From: an uncultured Planktomarina sp.
GTDB lineage: Bacteria > Pseudomonadota > Alphaproteobacteria > Rhodobacterales > Rhodobacteraceae
Direction: 5' to 3'
Length of the DNA stretch: 64,000 nt
Assembly (NCBI GenBank): GCA_905181815.1
Contig: CAJIZA010000005.1
Location: 153,176-217,175 of the forward strand
The notes under the pieces were generated by a model. That model did no database searches. It worked only from the letters and a program-made list of their open reading frames with translations, and had not been told where the DNA came from. Below are positions 35,669-45,694 of the stretch, piece by piece. The translations under genes and the position numbers were made by a program. Numbering within the stretch: the first letter of the stretch is position 1; every line of letters starts with the position of its first letter.

Positions 35669-36226
35669 GCGCTATTTATGGCCGAATGAGTAAGGGGTGC
35701 AAGCCTGTGGCTGCAGATCCAGCAGCCATTAGGTTTGACGCCATAGTGCAAATAGCTTAACGTATAATTTTTAAATATATACAAAACATTAATCCATTGT
35801 AGCACAACTCTTCTAGAGCCTGTTAATGCTAATCTATCAAATTTTGGTACTTGGCAAGAGAATGGCACATTGACCGCCGGAGCCCAGACCACAGCGAAAT
35901 GGCAGGCAATATTGCACAACTTCACCGCCCCACTTGATGCGGAGGAGCGGGTGGGCCGCAGGGAGGGGATGATCGACCGATTTACCTAAGCGGGTGGTAC
36001 GCCGATCATCGAGTGAGCCCTTGCACAAGTTCGTGCAAAGACCTATCCCAGACATTGGCGGGTTCTGCCCTTCTCGAAAGCGGTCAAATTCCAGTGGCCA
36101 TACGCAATCCGAGGGAGCTGGCTCTGATTGAACCCTGGTTCTTTTACCTGGCGCCCACCTGTACATACAGGTCCTCGGGAATTCAGCACCAACACGGTTG
36201 TTCTGGTGGGCCCGCCACGTCTTGCT
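35669..36226. other. Gap between mmcB and the helicase gene
   Basis: About 560 bases. Short frames on both strands have no credible start or family. The first 130 bases are AT-rich and may hold the mmcB promoter. The remainder is GC-balanced and could be a decayed gene, but nothing recognisable remains. Confidence 0.3.
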
Positions 36227-37777
36227 TCAGAATGCACCGTCTTTTTGATCTTCAATCGGCTCCATAGTCAGTTCAAAATTAGGTAATTCTGCCGTTAAGT
36301 CATTGACCGCCAGAGCATCACTCGGACGCGCCAGCCGGTTGCGCACAACCCATATGAGCCGGTTCTCTGCTCGGGTGATCGCCACATAGGCCAATCGTTT
36401 CCAAAGCTGCGTGCCCGCCTCTGTTCGGTTCATTCGGGCGGCCACAAAAATATCTGGCGCAAACACCTGGACCGTGTCCCATTGCGAGCCCTGAGCCTTA
36501 TGAATGGTCACCGCTGCACCATGCAGAAAGGTGGCCCCCATGCGGGCGGCGAAGGGAATAAAGGGTTCTTCCTCATCGGGCATTTCAATCTTGACGATAC
36601 TGGCGGCGCTCAGCTGCGGTTCCTCAGCACCAATGACATGCAGGCGAGAAAATCCCGGTTTGCGGCCAGGACCAAGATAGACCACCTGCGCGCCCTTGAT
36701 CAGACCCCGCGCCTCCAAATCCAACCGCTTTTTGCGGTGCTTCCGAGGAAGCTCAATACCATCACAAATCAAAGGCTCGCCCGGCAAGAGCTCCTCTATG
36801 GGAGCTTGATAGGCCCCACGGAAGGCTTGAATGAGCTTGATCCGAGTCACGTTACGCCACACCAATACTGGCGACCGAGCCATGAGGTCAGATTCAACCC
36901 TTTGGCCAATCACCACCCGATCATCGCGCAGCGAAGCGTCACGCACCATCTGCTCAAAATCAGAAAACTGCAATGAGGGATCGCCCAAAGCATGGGCCAG
37001 ATCTAAGATTGGATTATCTTGTGTCTGGCGATGTACCCGGCTCAACACCAAGCGGCGCTCCTCAGGCAAAGCGTCAAACACCATCGCCCCTGATTGGTTC
37101 ACCGGCGCCAATTGCGCCGGGTCACCAAACAGAATCAATGTGGGAAAAATCTCTTTCAGGTCGAGCAATTGCTGCGCATCCAGCATGGAGCTTTCATCGA
37201 CAAAGCCCACATCCAAAGGCTCTTCGCGGCGTTTCCATCCGGTAATGAAATCAGAACCCCGCAGCCCCGCAGCTGCCAAAGCGCCCGGAATAGACGCATT
37301 GGAGGAAAAAAAACTCAGTGCCCGGTCCAATGCGAGGGCACTGACCCCCTCCACCTCTGGTCGCGCGCCGTTGCCACCGAGCCACTCTGCAATTTTCTCA
37401 TACTCCGGGTCATACATCGGCGTGTAAAGGATGCGGTGGATGGTCGTAGCTGGTACACCTCTATTGCGCAGTACGCTCGCGGCTTTGTTGGTGGGTGCCA
37501 AAATCGCCAAGGTACGGCGGTCTTTGCGCGCGCGGGGTTCATAGTCTCCCGACACGATGTTCAGCCCCGCATCTTTCAATGCATGATAAAGCTGTGCCAA
37601 AAGCAACGTTTTACCCGATCCGGCCTTGCCAATGACGGCGGCAATGTTGTCTTTACCCTCCCGCGGTGGGGTCACGATCCCATTGGCCAGATCCACGCCC
37701 GCAGAGCGCAAAATCTCACTGATGGTATCATAGGCCTGGGCCTGATCTTCGGAATAGGAAATTGGGGTCTGTGACAT
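36227..37777 (-). CDS. RecD-like superfamily I DNA helicase
   Basis: A 516-residue ATPase from 37777 (MSQTPISYSEDQAQAYD). Walker A GKAGSGKTLLLAQLYHA is near residue 40, the Walker B-type DVGFVDESSMLDAQQL and LILFGDPAQLAPV follow, and the C-terminal motifs are TIHKAQGSQWDTVQVF and YVAITRAENRLIWVV. This matches RecD2/UvrD-C-like helicases found beside ccr in Rhodobacterales. Its repair or recombination role is inferred only. Confidence 0.82.
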   Translation of the reverse strand: MSQTPISYSEDQAQAYDTISEILRSAGVDLANGIVTPPREGKDNIAAVIGKAGSGKTLLLAQLYHALKDAGLNIVSGDYEPRARKDRRTLAILAPTNKAASVLRNRGVPATTIHRILYTPMYDPEYEKIAEWLGGNGARPEVEGVSALALDRALSFFSSNASIPGALAAAGLRGSDFITGWKRREEPLDVGFVDESSMLDAQQLLDLKEIFPTLILFGDPAQLAPVNQSGAMVFDALPEERRLVLSRVHRQTQDNPILDLAHALGDPSLQFSDFEQMVRDASLRDDRVVIGQRVESDLMARSPVLVWRNVTRIKLIQAFRGAYQAPIEELLPGEPLICDGIELPRKHRKKRLDLEARGLIKGAQVVYLGPGRKPGFSRLHVIGAEEPQLSAASIVKIEMPDEEEPFIPFAARMGATFLHGAAVTIHKAQGSQWDTVQVFAPDIFVAARMNRTEAGTQLWKRLAYVAITRAENRLIWVVRNRLARPSDALAVNDLTAELPNFELTMEPIEDQKDGAF

Positions 37778-37834
37778 GCCTTTGTTTAGCCAATGGCTTG
37801 CCATGGGGCCAGAGCTATTGCGAGACCTCAGATG

Positions 37835-37859
37835 CCGGGAGCAAATTAATTGCTCCCGG
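37835..37859 (-). terminator. Hairpin downstream of ccr
   Basis: CCGGGAGCAA and TTGCTCCCGG form a perfect 10-bp stem with a 5-base loop, 8 bp after the ccr stop. There is no T-run on the minus strand, so it may protect the mRNA end rather than terminate alone. Confidence 0.55.
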
Positions 37860-37867
37860 AGCGTATT

Positions 37868-39154
37868 TTACCGCGCAGCCGCCAGTGTCTCCTCAATCGT
37901 GCGCAACCCACGGCGGGGCGCCTGCACCAATACGGACATATTGCCCGGCAGATGCTCATTGCGGCGCATTTTCATATGCGCTTCCGGCAGATCGTTCCAA
38001 TCAAAAGTTTCAGACAAACAAGGGTTAAGCTTGTCTTCACACATCAAACGATTGGCCGCAGCAGCCTGTTTGAGGTTGGCAAAATGGGAGCCCTGAAGGC
38101 GCTTTTGATGCATCCACATATAGCGCACATCAAGGGTCAAATTGTAACCGGTGGTGCCAGCACAAATGACCACCATACCGCCTTTTTTGCACACGAAAGT
38201 TGAGACAGGAAAGGTGCTTTCGCCGGGATGCTCGAACACCAGATCGGGGTTGTTTCCCTTGCCTGTGATCTCCCAAATCGCGGCGCCAAACTTGCGGGCC
38301 TCTTTGAACCAAGTGGCATATTCTGGAGTGTTGACCGTGGGCATTTGACCCCAGCAATTAAAATCACGGCGGTTGATCACACCTTTAGCGCCGAGCCCCA
38401 TGACAAAATCACGTTTACTTTCGTCACTGATGACACAAATGGCATTGGCACCAACCACATTGGCCAGTTGCACGGCGTAAGAGCCCAGCCCGCCCGATGC
38501 ACCCCAAATCAATACGTTTTGCCCTGGTTTCAACTCATGTGGTGCATGACCGAAGAGCATTCGGTAGGCAGTGGCCAAGGTCAGCGTGTAACAAGCGCTT
38601 TCTTCCCAAGTTTGATGCTGCGGCCGCGGCATAAGCTGTTGGCTCTGAACCCGGGTAAACTGGCTGAACGAGCCATCGGGAGTTTCATAGCCCCAGATGC
38701 GCTGTGAGGTCGAATACATCGGATCACCGCCATTGCATTCCTCGTCATCACCATCATCTTGGTTGCAATGTACGACGACCTCATCGCCCAGTTTCCAACG
38801 GGTGACTTTTGAGCCTACGGCCCACACAATGCCCGAGGCGTCAGATCCTGCGATGTGATAGGGTTGTTTGTGGCCATCAAAAGGGCTGATTGGCACACCC
38901 AAAGCGGCCCAAACGCCATTATAGTTGATACCAGCCGCCATCACCAATACCAAAACATCGTAGTTGTCTAATTCTGGTACGTCCAGAACCTCTTGCATCA
39001 TAGCCGTATCTGGCTCGCCATGACGCTCCTTACGAATGGCCCAGCCGTACATGTGTTTCGGCACATGACCCAAGGGCGGCATTTCGCCCATGTCATAGAG
39101 GTCTTTTTTCTCCGCGATGTAGGCGGTCACGGGTGAATTTGAATCAAATGGCAT
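37868..39154 (-). CDS. ccr: Crotonyl-CoA carboxylase/reductase
   Basis: A 428-residue member of the medium-chain dehydrogenase family that reductively carboxylates crotonyl-CoA to ethylmalonyl-CoA, the key step of the ethylmalonyl-CoA pathway for acetyl-CoA assimilation. It begins MPFDSNSPVTAYIAEKKDLY, with the Ccr-typical GEMPPLGHVPKHMYGWAIR, the cofactor site WGASGGLGSYAVQLANVVGA and FEHPGESTFPVSTFVCKKGG. GGGG lies upstream of the ATG. The mutase gene meaA diverges from it about 850 bp away. Confidence 0.93.
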   Translation of the reverse strand: MPFDSNSPVTAYIAEKKDLYDMGEMPPLGHVPKHMYGWAIRKERHGEPDTAMMQEVLDVPELDNYDVLVLVMAAGINYNGVWAALGVPISPFDGHKQPYHIAGSDASGIVWAVGSKVTRWKLGDEVVVHCNQDDGDDEECNGGDPMYSTSQRIWGYETPDGSFSQFTRVQSQQLMPRPQHQTWEESACYTLTLATAYRMLFGHAPHELKPGQNVLIWGASGGLGSYAVQLANVVGANAICVISDESKRDFVMGLGAKGVINRRDFNCWGQMPTVNTPEYATWFKEARKFGAAIWEITGKGNNPDLVFEHPGESTFPVSTFVCKKGGMVVICAGTTGYNLTLDVRYMWMHQKRLQGSHFANLKQAAAANRLMCEDKLNPCLSETFDWNDLPEAHMKMRRNEHLPGNMSVLVQAPRRGLRTIEETLAAAR

Positions 39155-39170
39155 GAGAGGCCCCTTACGA

Positions 39171-39186
39171 TATTGCCGCAATGCAG
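39171..39186. promoter_or_regulatory. Motif shared with meaA upstream region
   Basis: TATTGCCGCAATGCAG lies 17-32 bp upstream of the ccr start. A near-identical AATTGCCGCGTTGCAG lies at 39913-39928, upstream of meaA. Further out from ccr, TTGCGCAA and ATTGCAA (39218-39233) form a similar palindromic pair, resembling sites of short-chain fatty-acyl regulators. The function is inferred. Confidence 0.4.
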
Positions 39187-39261
39187 AATCAATCTGTACC
39201 TCAATAGTTAAAATCCATTGCGCAATATTGCAACTAATTTATGCATTTATTTGTAATTTAA

Positions 39262-39869
39262 TTACTCTATTAATTTTTCTGATATGTTGGACAGGCTGGC
39301 GACATAATAAGAGAGAACAAACTTGCCTTTCTCAGTAATGACATAACGCCCCCGATCATGCACAATCAGCTTGCGCTGCATCAAATTTAGAACTCCCGCT
39401 GCCGCCGCCTCGGCCCAAACGCCTGGAGTGGCTTCCAAATACTCCGCTCATGACATCCTCAAAACGCCCAATGCAAACCGTTAGAGCGTCTCGGTGAGAA
39501 AGCGTGCAATGGTTCTGGCGACGGTGAAATGGACCGTCGCACTGAAGGACGGCACGATTTCTCACGCGTACTTTTGCGCCTCTCGAAAGGCGACATTCTC
39601 AAGGATGCCCTCCTTGCGGGCCTGATCATTGACCGTCTGCATCACATCGGTATAACAAAGTAATCTTGGATCATATCATGGCGCCGGGCCAATTTGAACG
39701 GTTCAATAGGACACTCCAAACGCGCGTTCAATTGGCTGACCAACCGTTGCATTCTGCGCCGGAAAAACCACCGCGTAGAGGGGATCAAAGCCCACTCCAG
39801 AGCGGCAATCGTAGCAAAAGCCGCCGCGATCACCATAAACCAAATCGGAAGCTCAATTGTCCCAAGCAT
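39262..39869 (-). pseudogene. Remnant of a 1-acyl-glycerol-3-phosphate-type acyltransferase gene
   Basis: The N-terminal part (MLGTIELPIWFMVIAAAFAT, then RWFFRRRMQRLVSQLNARL and IEPFKLARRHDMIQDYF) matches the long Rhodobacterales phosphate acyltransferases that sit beside ccr. A frameshift near 39655 follows, then stop codons inside QKYA-stop-EIVPSFSATVHF and FLTETL-stop-RFALGVL. The acyltransferase core is missing, and the C-terminal piece (LMQRKLIVHDRGRYVITEKG) ends at 39262. An intact member would be about 450 residues; barely a third survives. Confidence 0.8.
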
Positions 39870-39912
39870 TCGATTAAATTGCCTGAATTAGCCGATATGC
39901 GCCAGATGGGGA

Positions 39913-39928
39913 AATTGCCGCGTTGCAG
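39913..39928. promoter_or_regulatory. Motif shared with ccr upstream region
   Basis: AATTGCCGCGTTGCAG, about 80-95 bp upstream of the meaA start, is the partner of the motif at 39171-39186. A TGCGCAA word also lies nearer the start at 39969. Confidence 0.4.
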
Positions 39929-40008
39929 CGAATTGACAGGGTGGGATTATTCCGCCATTAAACGCAAGTGCGCAATTATATTTCGCACGCAAGATTGAGA
40001 GGCATGTC

Positions 40009-41982
40009 ATGATTCAAGTGCAAAAAGATCGTCCCTGGTTGTTTCGAACATATGCAGGCCATTCAACGGCCGAGGCTTCTAATGCTCTCTACCGCTCCAA
40101 TCTCGCCAAAGGGCAAACCGGCCTGTCCGTGGCCTTTGATCTGCCAACGCAAACTGGCTATGACAGCGATCATATTTTAGCGCGCGGGGAAGTGGGTAAA
40201 GTGGGAGTTCCCGTCAGCCATTTGGGAGATATGCGTACGCTCTTTGCCGACATCCCACTTGATCAGATGAATACCTCAATGACCATCAATGCCACCGCGC
40301 CTTGGCTGCTGGCGCTCTATATCGCCGCAGCCGATGAACAGGGCGCCGATATCAGCGCGCTGCAAGGTACGGTTCAAAACGATATAATTAAGGAATATTT
40401 GAGCCGAGGTACCTATATTTGCCCGCCCAAACCCTCATTGCGGATGATCACCGACATCGCCGCATACACGCGCGTGCACCTACCCAAGTGGAACCCGATG
40501 AACGTCTGCTCTTACCATCTGCAAGAAGCCGGAGCGACACCGGAGCAGGAGCTGGCCTTCGCCCTCGCCACAGCGACTGCTGTTTTAGATGACCTCAAAG
40601 ACAAAGTGCCCGAAGAATATTTTGGCCAGATGGTCGGGCGGATCAGCTTTTTCGTGAACGCCGGTATCCGTTTTGTAACTGAAATGTGCAAAATGCGCGC
40701 TTTCGTTGATCTTTGGGATGAGATCTGCCGCGAGCGCTACGGGGTGAGCGACCCAAAGATGCGGCGTTTTCGCTATGGCGTGCAGGTAAACTCTCTGGGC
40801 CTGACCGAACAACAACCGGAAAACAACGTCTACCGCATCTTGATCGAAATGCTGGCAGTTACACTGTCCAAAAGAGCCCGAGCCCGCGCTGTGCAATTGC
40901 CCGCTTGGAATGAGGCATTGGGCCTGCCACGCCCTTGGGATCAGCAGTGGTCGCTGCGGATGCAACAAATTATGGCCTTTGAAACCGATCTTCTGGAATA
41001 TGAGGATCTGTTTGACGAAAACCCCGCCGTAGAGCGCAAAGTCGCAGCCCTCAAGGAAGGCGCACGGGCCGAGCTGGCGCTGATCGATTCCATGGGGGGG
41101 GCCGTTGAAGCGATTGAATATATGAAGTCGCGTTTGGTCGACTCCAATGCGGCCCGCATTGGGCAGATTGAAAGCGGGGATATGACTGTGGTCGGAGTCA
41201 ACGCTTATCAGAACGGCGAAACCAGCCCGCTCACCGCAGGCGAAGACCCGATCATGTCAGTTGACCCCAATAACGAAGCCGAGCAAATCGCGCGGCTCAC
41301 CCACTGGCGCGATGCACGAGACGCGCAAGCGGTGAACGATGCCCTTCTAGGTCTGCGCAGAGCCGCACTCGATGGCACCAATATAATGCCATCCTCTATT
41401 GCCGCCGCGAAAGCCGGGGTAACCACGGGCGAATGGGGCGATGTACTGCGCCAAGCCTTCGGTCAATACAGAGGCCCCACAGGCGTCAGCAGCACCCCGT
41501 CAAATCGCACTGAAGGCTTAGATGAGATTCGCGATCAAGTCGCGGCGGTCAGTGATCGGCTGGGGCGCAAGCTGACATTTTTGATGGGAAAACCGGGTCT
41601 GGACGGGCATTCCAACGGAGCCGAACAAATAGCCACCCGTGCCCGGGACTGCGGAATGGAGATTTCTTATGAAGGCATCCGCCTCACTCCGGACGAGATC
41701 ATCACAGCCGCGCGCAACAGCGCGGTGCATGTGATCGGTCTGTCTATTCTCTCAGGCTCGCATATGCCCTTGATGCAAGAGTTGATGGCCAAGCTGCACG
41801 CAGCCAAGCTGAACCATATTCCGGTGATCGTCGGCGGAATTATTCCCGATGAGGATGCACAGAAGTTACGCGCCATGGGCATCGCACGTATCTATACGCC
41901 AAAGGACTTTGAGCTCAATCGGATCATGTTTGATATCGTGGCACTTGCCAATCCCGATCCAGACGGAATTGCGGCGCAATAG
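40009..41982 (+). CDS. meaA: Ethylmalonyl-CoA mutase (MeaA)
   Basis: A 657-residue coenzyme-B12 mutase of the ethylmalonyl-CoA pathway (ethylmalonyl-CoA to methylsuccinyl-CoA). The N-terminal catalytic half includes RPWLFRTYAGHSTAEASN and GLSVAFDLPTQTGYDSD. The C-terminal B12 domain has the DxHxxG site at residues 532-537 (GLDGHSNGAEQ) and LSGSHMPLM. The absence of the usual methylmalonyl-CoA TxxxRPWTI form and the location near ccr favour ethylmalonyl specificity. Confidence 0.92.
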   Translation: MIQVQKDRPWLFRTYAGHSTAEASNALYRSNLAKGQTGLSVAFDLPTQTGYDSDHILARGEVGKVGVPVSHLGDMRTLFADIPLDQMNTSMTINATAPWLLALYIAAADEQGADISALQGTVQNDIIKEYLSRGTYICPPKPSLRMITDIAAYTRVHLPKWNPMNVCSYHLQEAGATPEQELAFALATATAVLDDLKDKVPEEYFGQMVGRISFFVNAGIRFVTEMCKMRAFVDLWDEICRERYGVSDPKMRRFRYGVQVNSLGLTEQQPENNVYRILIEMLAVTLSKRARARAVQLPAWNEALGLPRPWDQQWSLRMQQIMAFETDLLEYEDLFDENPAVERKVAALKEGARAELALIDSMGGAVEAIEYMKSRLVDSNAARIGQIESGDMTVVGVNAYQNGETSPLTAGEDPIMSVDPNNEAEQIARLTHWRDARDAQAVNDALLGLRRAALDGTNIMPSSIAAAKAGVTTGEWGDVLRQAFGQYRGPTGVSSTPSNRTEGLDEIRDQVAAVSDRLGRKLTFLMGKPGLDGHSNGAEQIATRARDCGMEISYEGIRLTPDEIITAARNSAVHVIGLSILSGSHMPLMQELMAKLHAAKLNHIPVIVGGIIPDEDAQKLRAMGIARIYTPKDFELNRIMFDIVALANPDPDGIAAQ

Positions 41983-41989
41983 CAATGGC

Positions 41990-44179
41990 TCAATAAAAAC
42001 TCTGCGGATCAATATCAATCGACAAGCGGAGGGAATTTGGCAGTTTGAATAGGGCTGTCCAAGCTCTCAAAGCCGCCTGAATAGGGGCATTTTTTTCCGC
42101 CTTGATCAAGAGACGCACCCGGTGGCGCCCGCGAATACGGGCAATGGGAGCCGGGGCAGGCCCAAAAATCTGTGCGCCGATATCTGTCAAAGGCTGACAA
42201 TTTCGCGCCATGGCCTGCCCAATCTCAAAGGCCTCCTTCGCATCGGGTGACGATAATACAACCCCTACCAAGCGGCCATAAGGCGGCACGCCGGCTAGCG
42301 CACGGGCTTGCGCTTCAGCGCTCCAAAAGGCCTCTTCATCCCCATCCAGAATTGCGCGGATCACCGGGTGCTCTGGCTGATGGGTTTGCAAGGCCGCCAC
42401 GCCCGGCTTGTCTGAACGTCCGGCGCGACCGGCCACTTGGCGCATGAGCTGAAAAGTACGTTCTGCAGCTCGTAAATCCGAACCTTGTAGCCCTAAATCT
42501 GCATCAATCACGCCAACCAAAGTTAACTTTGGAAAGTTATGCCCTTTGGCAACCAGCTGCGTGCCAATGATCACATCCACCTCCCCGGCCGCAAGTTTGG
42601 CGATTTGCTCCTTCAGTGCGCGCGCTGAACCAAATAAATCAGACGAGAGAACCGCAACTTTAGCCTCAGGAAAGAGCGCTGTGGCCTCCTCAGCCAATCG
42701 CTCCACACCCGGCCCAACCACGGCCAAACGGTCTTCCACAGCGCAACTGGGGCAAATTTTTGGCACTGGTTTGCTTTCGCCACATTGGTGACACATTAGG
42801 CGCTTGAGAAAGCGATGCTCGACCAGCCGCGCATCGCAATGATCGCAGCCAAGCTGATTGCCACAAGCCCGGCAGAGAGTGATTGGCGCATAACCGCGCC
42901 GATTAATAAAGAGCAAGGATTGCTCCTCTGCCTGAACGCGTGCCTCAACCATCTTTTGCAAGCTGGGGGATATCCAACGGTCTGCAGGAAGAGTTTCTTG
43001 CCGCATATCAATCGCCATCATCTCAGGCAAAACTGACGCACCAAAGCGGCTTTTCAGTTCAATTTTCGTATATTTTCCAGCCTCCACATTGGCCCAACTT
43101 TCGAGACTAGGCGTTGCGCTGGCAAGCACCACCTGCCCTCCTACCAAAGACGCTCGCAGCACGGCCATGTCGCGCGCATGATATAGTACGCCATCCTCTT
43201 GTTTGTAGCTGCTGTCGTGTTCCTCATCGACAACGATCAGCCCTAAATCTTGAAACGGTAGAAACAAAGCTGACCGTGCTCCCACCACCATTTGCGCATG
43301 ACCTTGCCCCACCATTTTCCAAGTGCGGCGCCTCTCTGTCATAGTCACGCCCGAATGCCATTCCGCTGGGCGCGCGCCAAAGCGGGCCTCAACACGGGTC
43401 AAAAATTCTGCTGTCAAAGCAATTTCAGGCAATAAAACTAAAGCCTGTCGCCCCTGTTTGAGGCAGCTGGCCACCGCCTCCAAATAAACCTCCGTTTTGC
43501 CCGATCCCGTGACACCTTTCAAAAGCGTCGTGCGATAGCCCGCGGTATTTGCCTCCAATTGCGCAACCGCACGGGCCTGATCTTCTGACAAGCTCTTGCC
43601 AGGCAAGCCTGGGTTTAAATGCGCAAAGGGCATATCTTGCGGCGTGGCCACTTCCGCCACTGCCCCCAGTTTCACCAGGCCTTTAACCACCGATGAGGTC
43701 ACGCCTGCCGCCTTGGACAATTCCTTCAGTGTAAAACTCAGCTCAGCAAATTCTTCCAAAATCGCGAGCACTTTTTGCCGCGCGTCAGTCATACGGGCCT
43801 CGGTCTCCAGACCCAAACGGTAAACCTGCCGCATCGAGGGCGGATCGCCCAAGCCAGGCGCACGCGTGGCCAGGCGCAGCATTTTCGAGATAGGTGTGAG
43901 CGTATAGTCCGAGACCCGGCGCAGGAATTCCGCCATACTCTGTTGCATGGGCGCCACATCGAGCACGCGGATCACTGAGCGGATCTTGGCGTGGTCATAA
44001 TCCCCCGCGCCGGCCCGCCAGACGACACCCAAGACCTTGCGCGGTCCCAAAGGCACCTCAACAAAGGCCCCCTGCCAGCATCCACCTTCAGGTGCCTTGT
44101 AATCAAGCACCCGATCCAGCGGTTGGCTGGTTAAGACGGCGACCAAATCACCTTGACGAAAAAATTGGGGCTCTGACAC
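41990..44179 (-). CDS. priA: Primosomal protein N' (replication restart helicase)
   Basis: A 729-residue superfamily 2 helicase that reloads the replisome at stalled forks. Walker [15 protein letters not shown] and Walker [14 protein letters not shown] are present, with a zinc-binding insertion ([34 protein letters not shown]) and later motifs [12 protein letters not shown] and QVAGRAGR. Length and order are normal. It is convergent with meaA. Confidence 0.95.
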   Translation of the reverse strand: MSEPQFFRQGDLVAVLTSQPLDRVLDYKAPEGGCWQGAFVEVPLGPRKVLGVVWRAGAGDYDHAKIRSVIRVLDVAPMQQSMAEFLRRVSDYTLTPISKMLRLATRAPGLGDPPSMRQVYRLGLETEARMTDARQKVLAILEEFAELSFTLKELSKAAGVTSSVVKGLVKLGAVAEVATPQDMPFAHLNPGLPGKSLSEDQARAVAQLEANTAGYRTTLLKGVTGSGKTEVYLEAVASCLKQGRQALVLLPEIALTAEFLTRVEARFGARPAEWHSGVTMTERRRTWKMVGQGHAQMVVGARSALFLPFQDLGLIVVDEEHDSSYKQEDGVLYHARDMAVLRASLVGGQVVLASATPSLESWANVEAGKYTKIELKSRFGASVLPEMMAIDMRQETLPADRWISPSLQKMVEARVQAEEQSLLFINRRGYAPITLCRACGNQLGCDHCDARLVEHRFLKRLMCHQCGESKPVPKICPSCAVEDRLAVVGPGVERLAEEATALFPEAKVAVLSSDLFGSARALKEQIAKLAAGEVDVIIGTQLVAKGHNFPKLTLVGVIDADLGLQGSDLRAAERTFQLMRQVAGRAGRSDKPGVAALQTHQPEHPVIRAILDGDEEAFWSAEAQARALAGVPPYGRLVGVVLSSPDAKEAFEIGQAMARNCQPLTDIGAQIFGPAPAPIARIRGRHRVRLLIKAEKNAPIQAALRAWTALFKLPNSLRLSIDIDPQSFY

Positions 44180-44268
44180 GGCATTTCCTTAACAGCAGGG
44201 CTTTTAGTACCTTAAAAACTCCGATAATGGTTGCCCCAATGAAGGCCAACCTATCAAGGATATACGCC

Positions 44269-44922
44269 ATGAAATTTTTTGTTGATACTGCTGAAATAGA
44301 CGCAATTGCCGAATTGAACGATTTGGGCATGGTAGACGGGGTAACGACCAACCCCTCTTTGATATTGAAATCAGGCCGTGATATTGTTGAAGTTACTAGA
44401 GAAATTTGCGAATTAGTCTCCGGCCCAGTCAGCGCAGAAGTGGTCGCGACCAAAGCAGAAGATATGATCGCCGAGGGGCGCAAGCTGGCTGAAATAGCCT
44501 CAAACATCACAGTCAAACTGCCGTTGACATGGGACGGACTCAAAGCTTGCAAGACCCTGTCAGGCGAAGGCAAAATGGTTAATGTAACCCTCTGCTTCAG
44601 CGCCAACCAAGCGCTTTTGGCCGCCAAGGCCGGGGCAACCTTCATAAGCCCCTTCATTGGCCGCCTGGACGACGTGAACATCGACGGTATGGATTTAATC
44701 GCAGATATCCGCCAAATTTATGACAATTTTGGATATGACACGCAAATTTTGGCAGCTTCTATACGCACAGTGAACCATGTGACTCAATCGGCTTTGATTG
44801 GCGCTGATGTAATCACGGCACCACCAAATGTAATCAAATCCCTGGCCAATCATCCTTTGACCGATAAGGGACTGGAGCAATTTATGTCTGATTGGGCAAA
44901 AACAGGGCAGAAAATTTTGTAA
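44269..44922 (+). CDS. fsa: Fructose-6-phosphate aldolase / transaldolase family
   Basis: A 217-residue short transaldolase-like protein. It begins [20 protein letters not shown], has [17 protein letters not shown], the Schiff-base lysine region [16 protein letters not shown] and [22 protein letters not shown] precedes the ATG. Short forms like this are annotated as transaldolase in many alphaproteobacteria and may act in the pentose phosphate route. Confidence 0.87.
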   Translation: MKFFVDTAEIDAIAELNDLGMVDGVTTNPSLILKSGRDIVEVTREICELVSGPVSAEVVATKAEDMIAEGRKLAEIASNITVKLPLTWDGLKACKTLSGEGKMVNVTLCFSANQALLAAKAGATFISPFIGRLDDVNIDGMDLIADIRQIYDNFGYDTQILAASIRTVNHVTQSALIGADVITAPPNVIKSLANHPLTDKGLEQFMSDWAKTGQKIL

Positions 44923-44984
44923 CCCATGCTATGTCTGTCTCAAATAATGACTGTATAACCATCACACGAGTGAGTGAGGGAGCA

Positions 44985-45689
44985 ATGGATCCGCAAACCG
45001 CTGAGCAAGCAGAAGATATCTTGCGTGACATTATCATCAAAAATCCACGGATCGTGTTGGACTCGCCCGAAGTTATGCGTGCGCTTTTGACAACTCATGA
45101 TGAAATTCGCGGACAGAACATCGTGGATCTACGCAGTGTTGCCATGAAGCAACTTGAGACGCAATTAGACCGGCTGGAAGCGACCAACCGCTCGGTCATT
45201 GCAGCCGCATACGACAATCTCGCCGGGACACAGCAAATTCATCGCGCCTTGTTGAAGCTCATGGAACCAACTGATCTCAGTGGCTTCTTAAATATGATTG
45301 GCAGCGAAATGATCGATGTTATGCTCATCGATTATGCATGTTTGATTTTAGAAACCCAAGATCAAAGCCCAGATCCCAGCCTTGAGCAGCACAGCGCTGT
45401 AGTCAAACTGGCCCCAAAAGACTTTGTTGCTCAATATCTTTGTCAGAACTTGGATGCGAAGGTGACCCTACGCAAGGTCACAACACCAGATGCATTTGTC
45501 TACTCAGAAATGAGAGAGGTTGTGGGATCTGAAGCCTGTTTACAACTTGATTTCGGCCCAGGCACGGTATCTGGCCTTTTGATCCTTGCAGCCAAAGATG
45601 CAGAGCAATTTTCCCCCGCGCAGGGCACGGATCTCCTCACATTTTTTGCAACGATATTCGAACGCGCGGTGCGCCAGTGGCTAGCATAG
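44985..45689 (+). CDS. DUF484 family protein
   Basis: A 234-residue protein with a DUF484 core: DIIIKNPRIVLDSPEVMRAL and GQNIVDLRSVAMKQLETQLDRLEATNRS. The C-terminal half looks like a GAF-type domain. I chose the ATG at 44985, preceded by GAGGGAG; 44931 is an alternative. DUF484 genes precede xerC in many proteobacteria, as here. Function unknown. Confidence 0.8.
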   Translation: MDPQTAEQAEDILRDIIIKNPRIVLDSPEVMRALLTTHDEIRGQNIVDLRSVAMKQLETQLDRLEATNRSVIAAAYDNLAGTQQIHRALLKLMEPTDLSGFLNMIGSEMIDVMLIDYACLILETQDQSPDPSLEQHSAVVKLAPKDFVAQYLCQNLDAKVTLRKVTTPDAFVYSEMREVVGSEACLQLDFGPGTVSGLLILAAKDAEQFSPAQGTDLLTFFATIFERAVRQWLA

Positions 45690-45694
45690 GGCTG

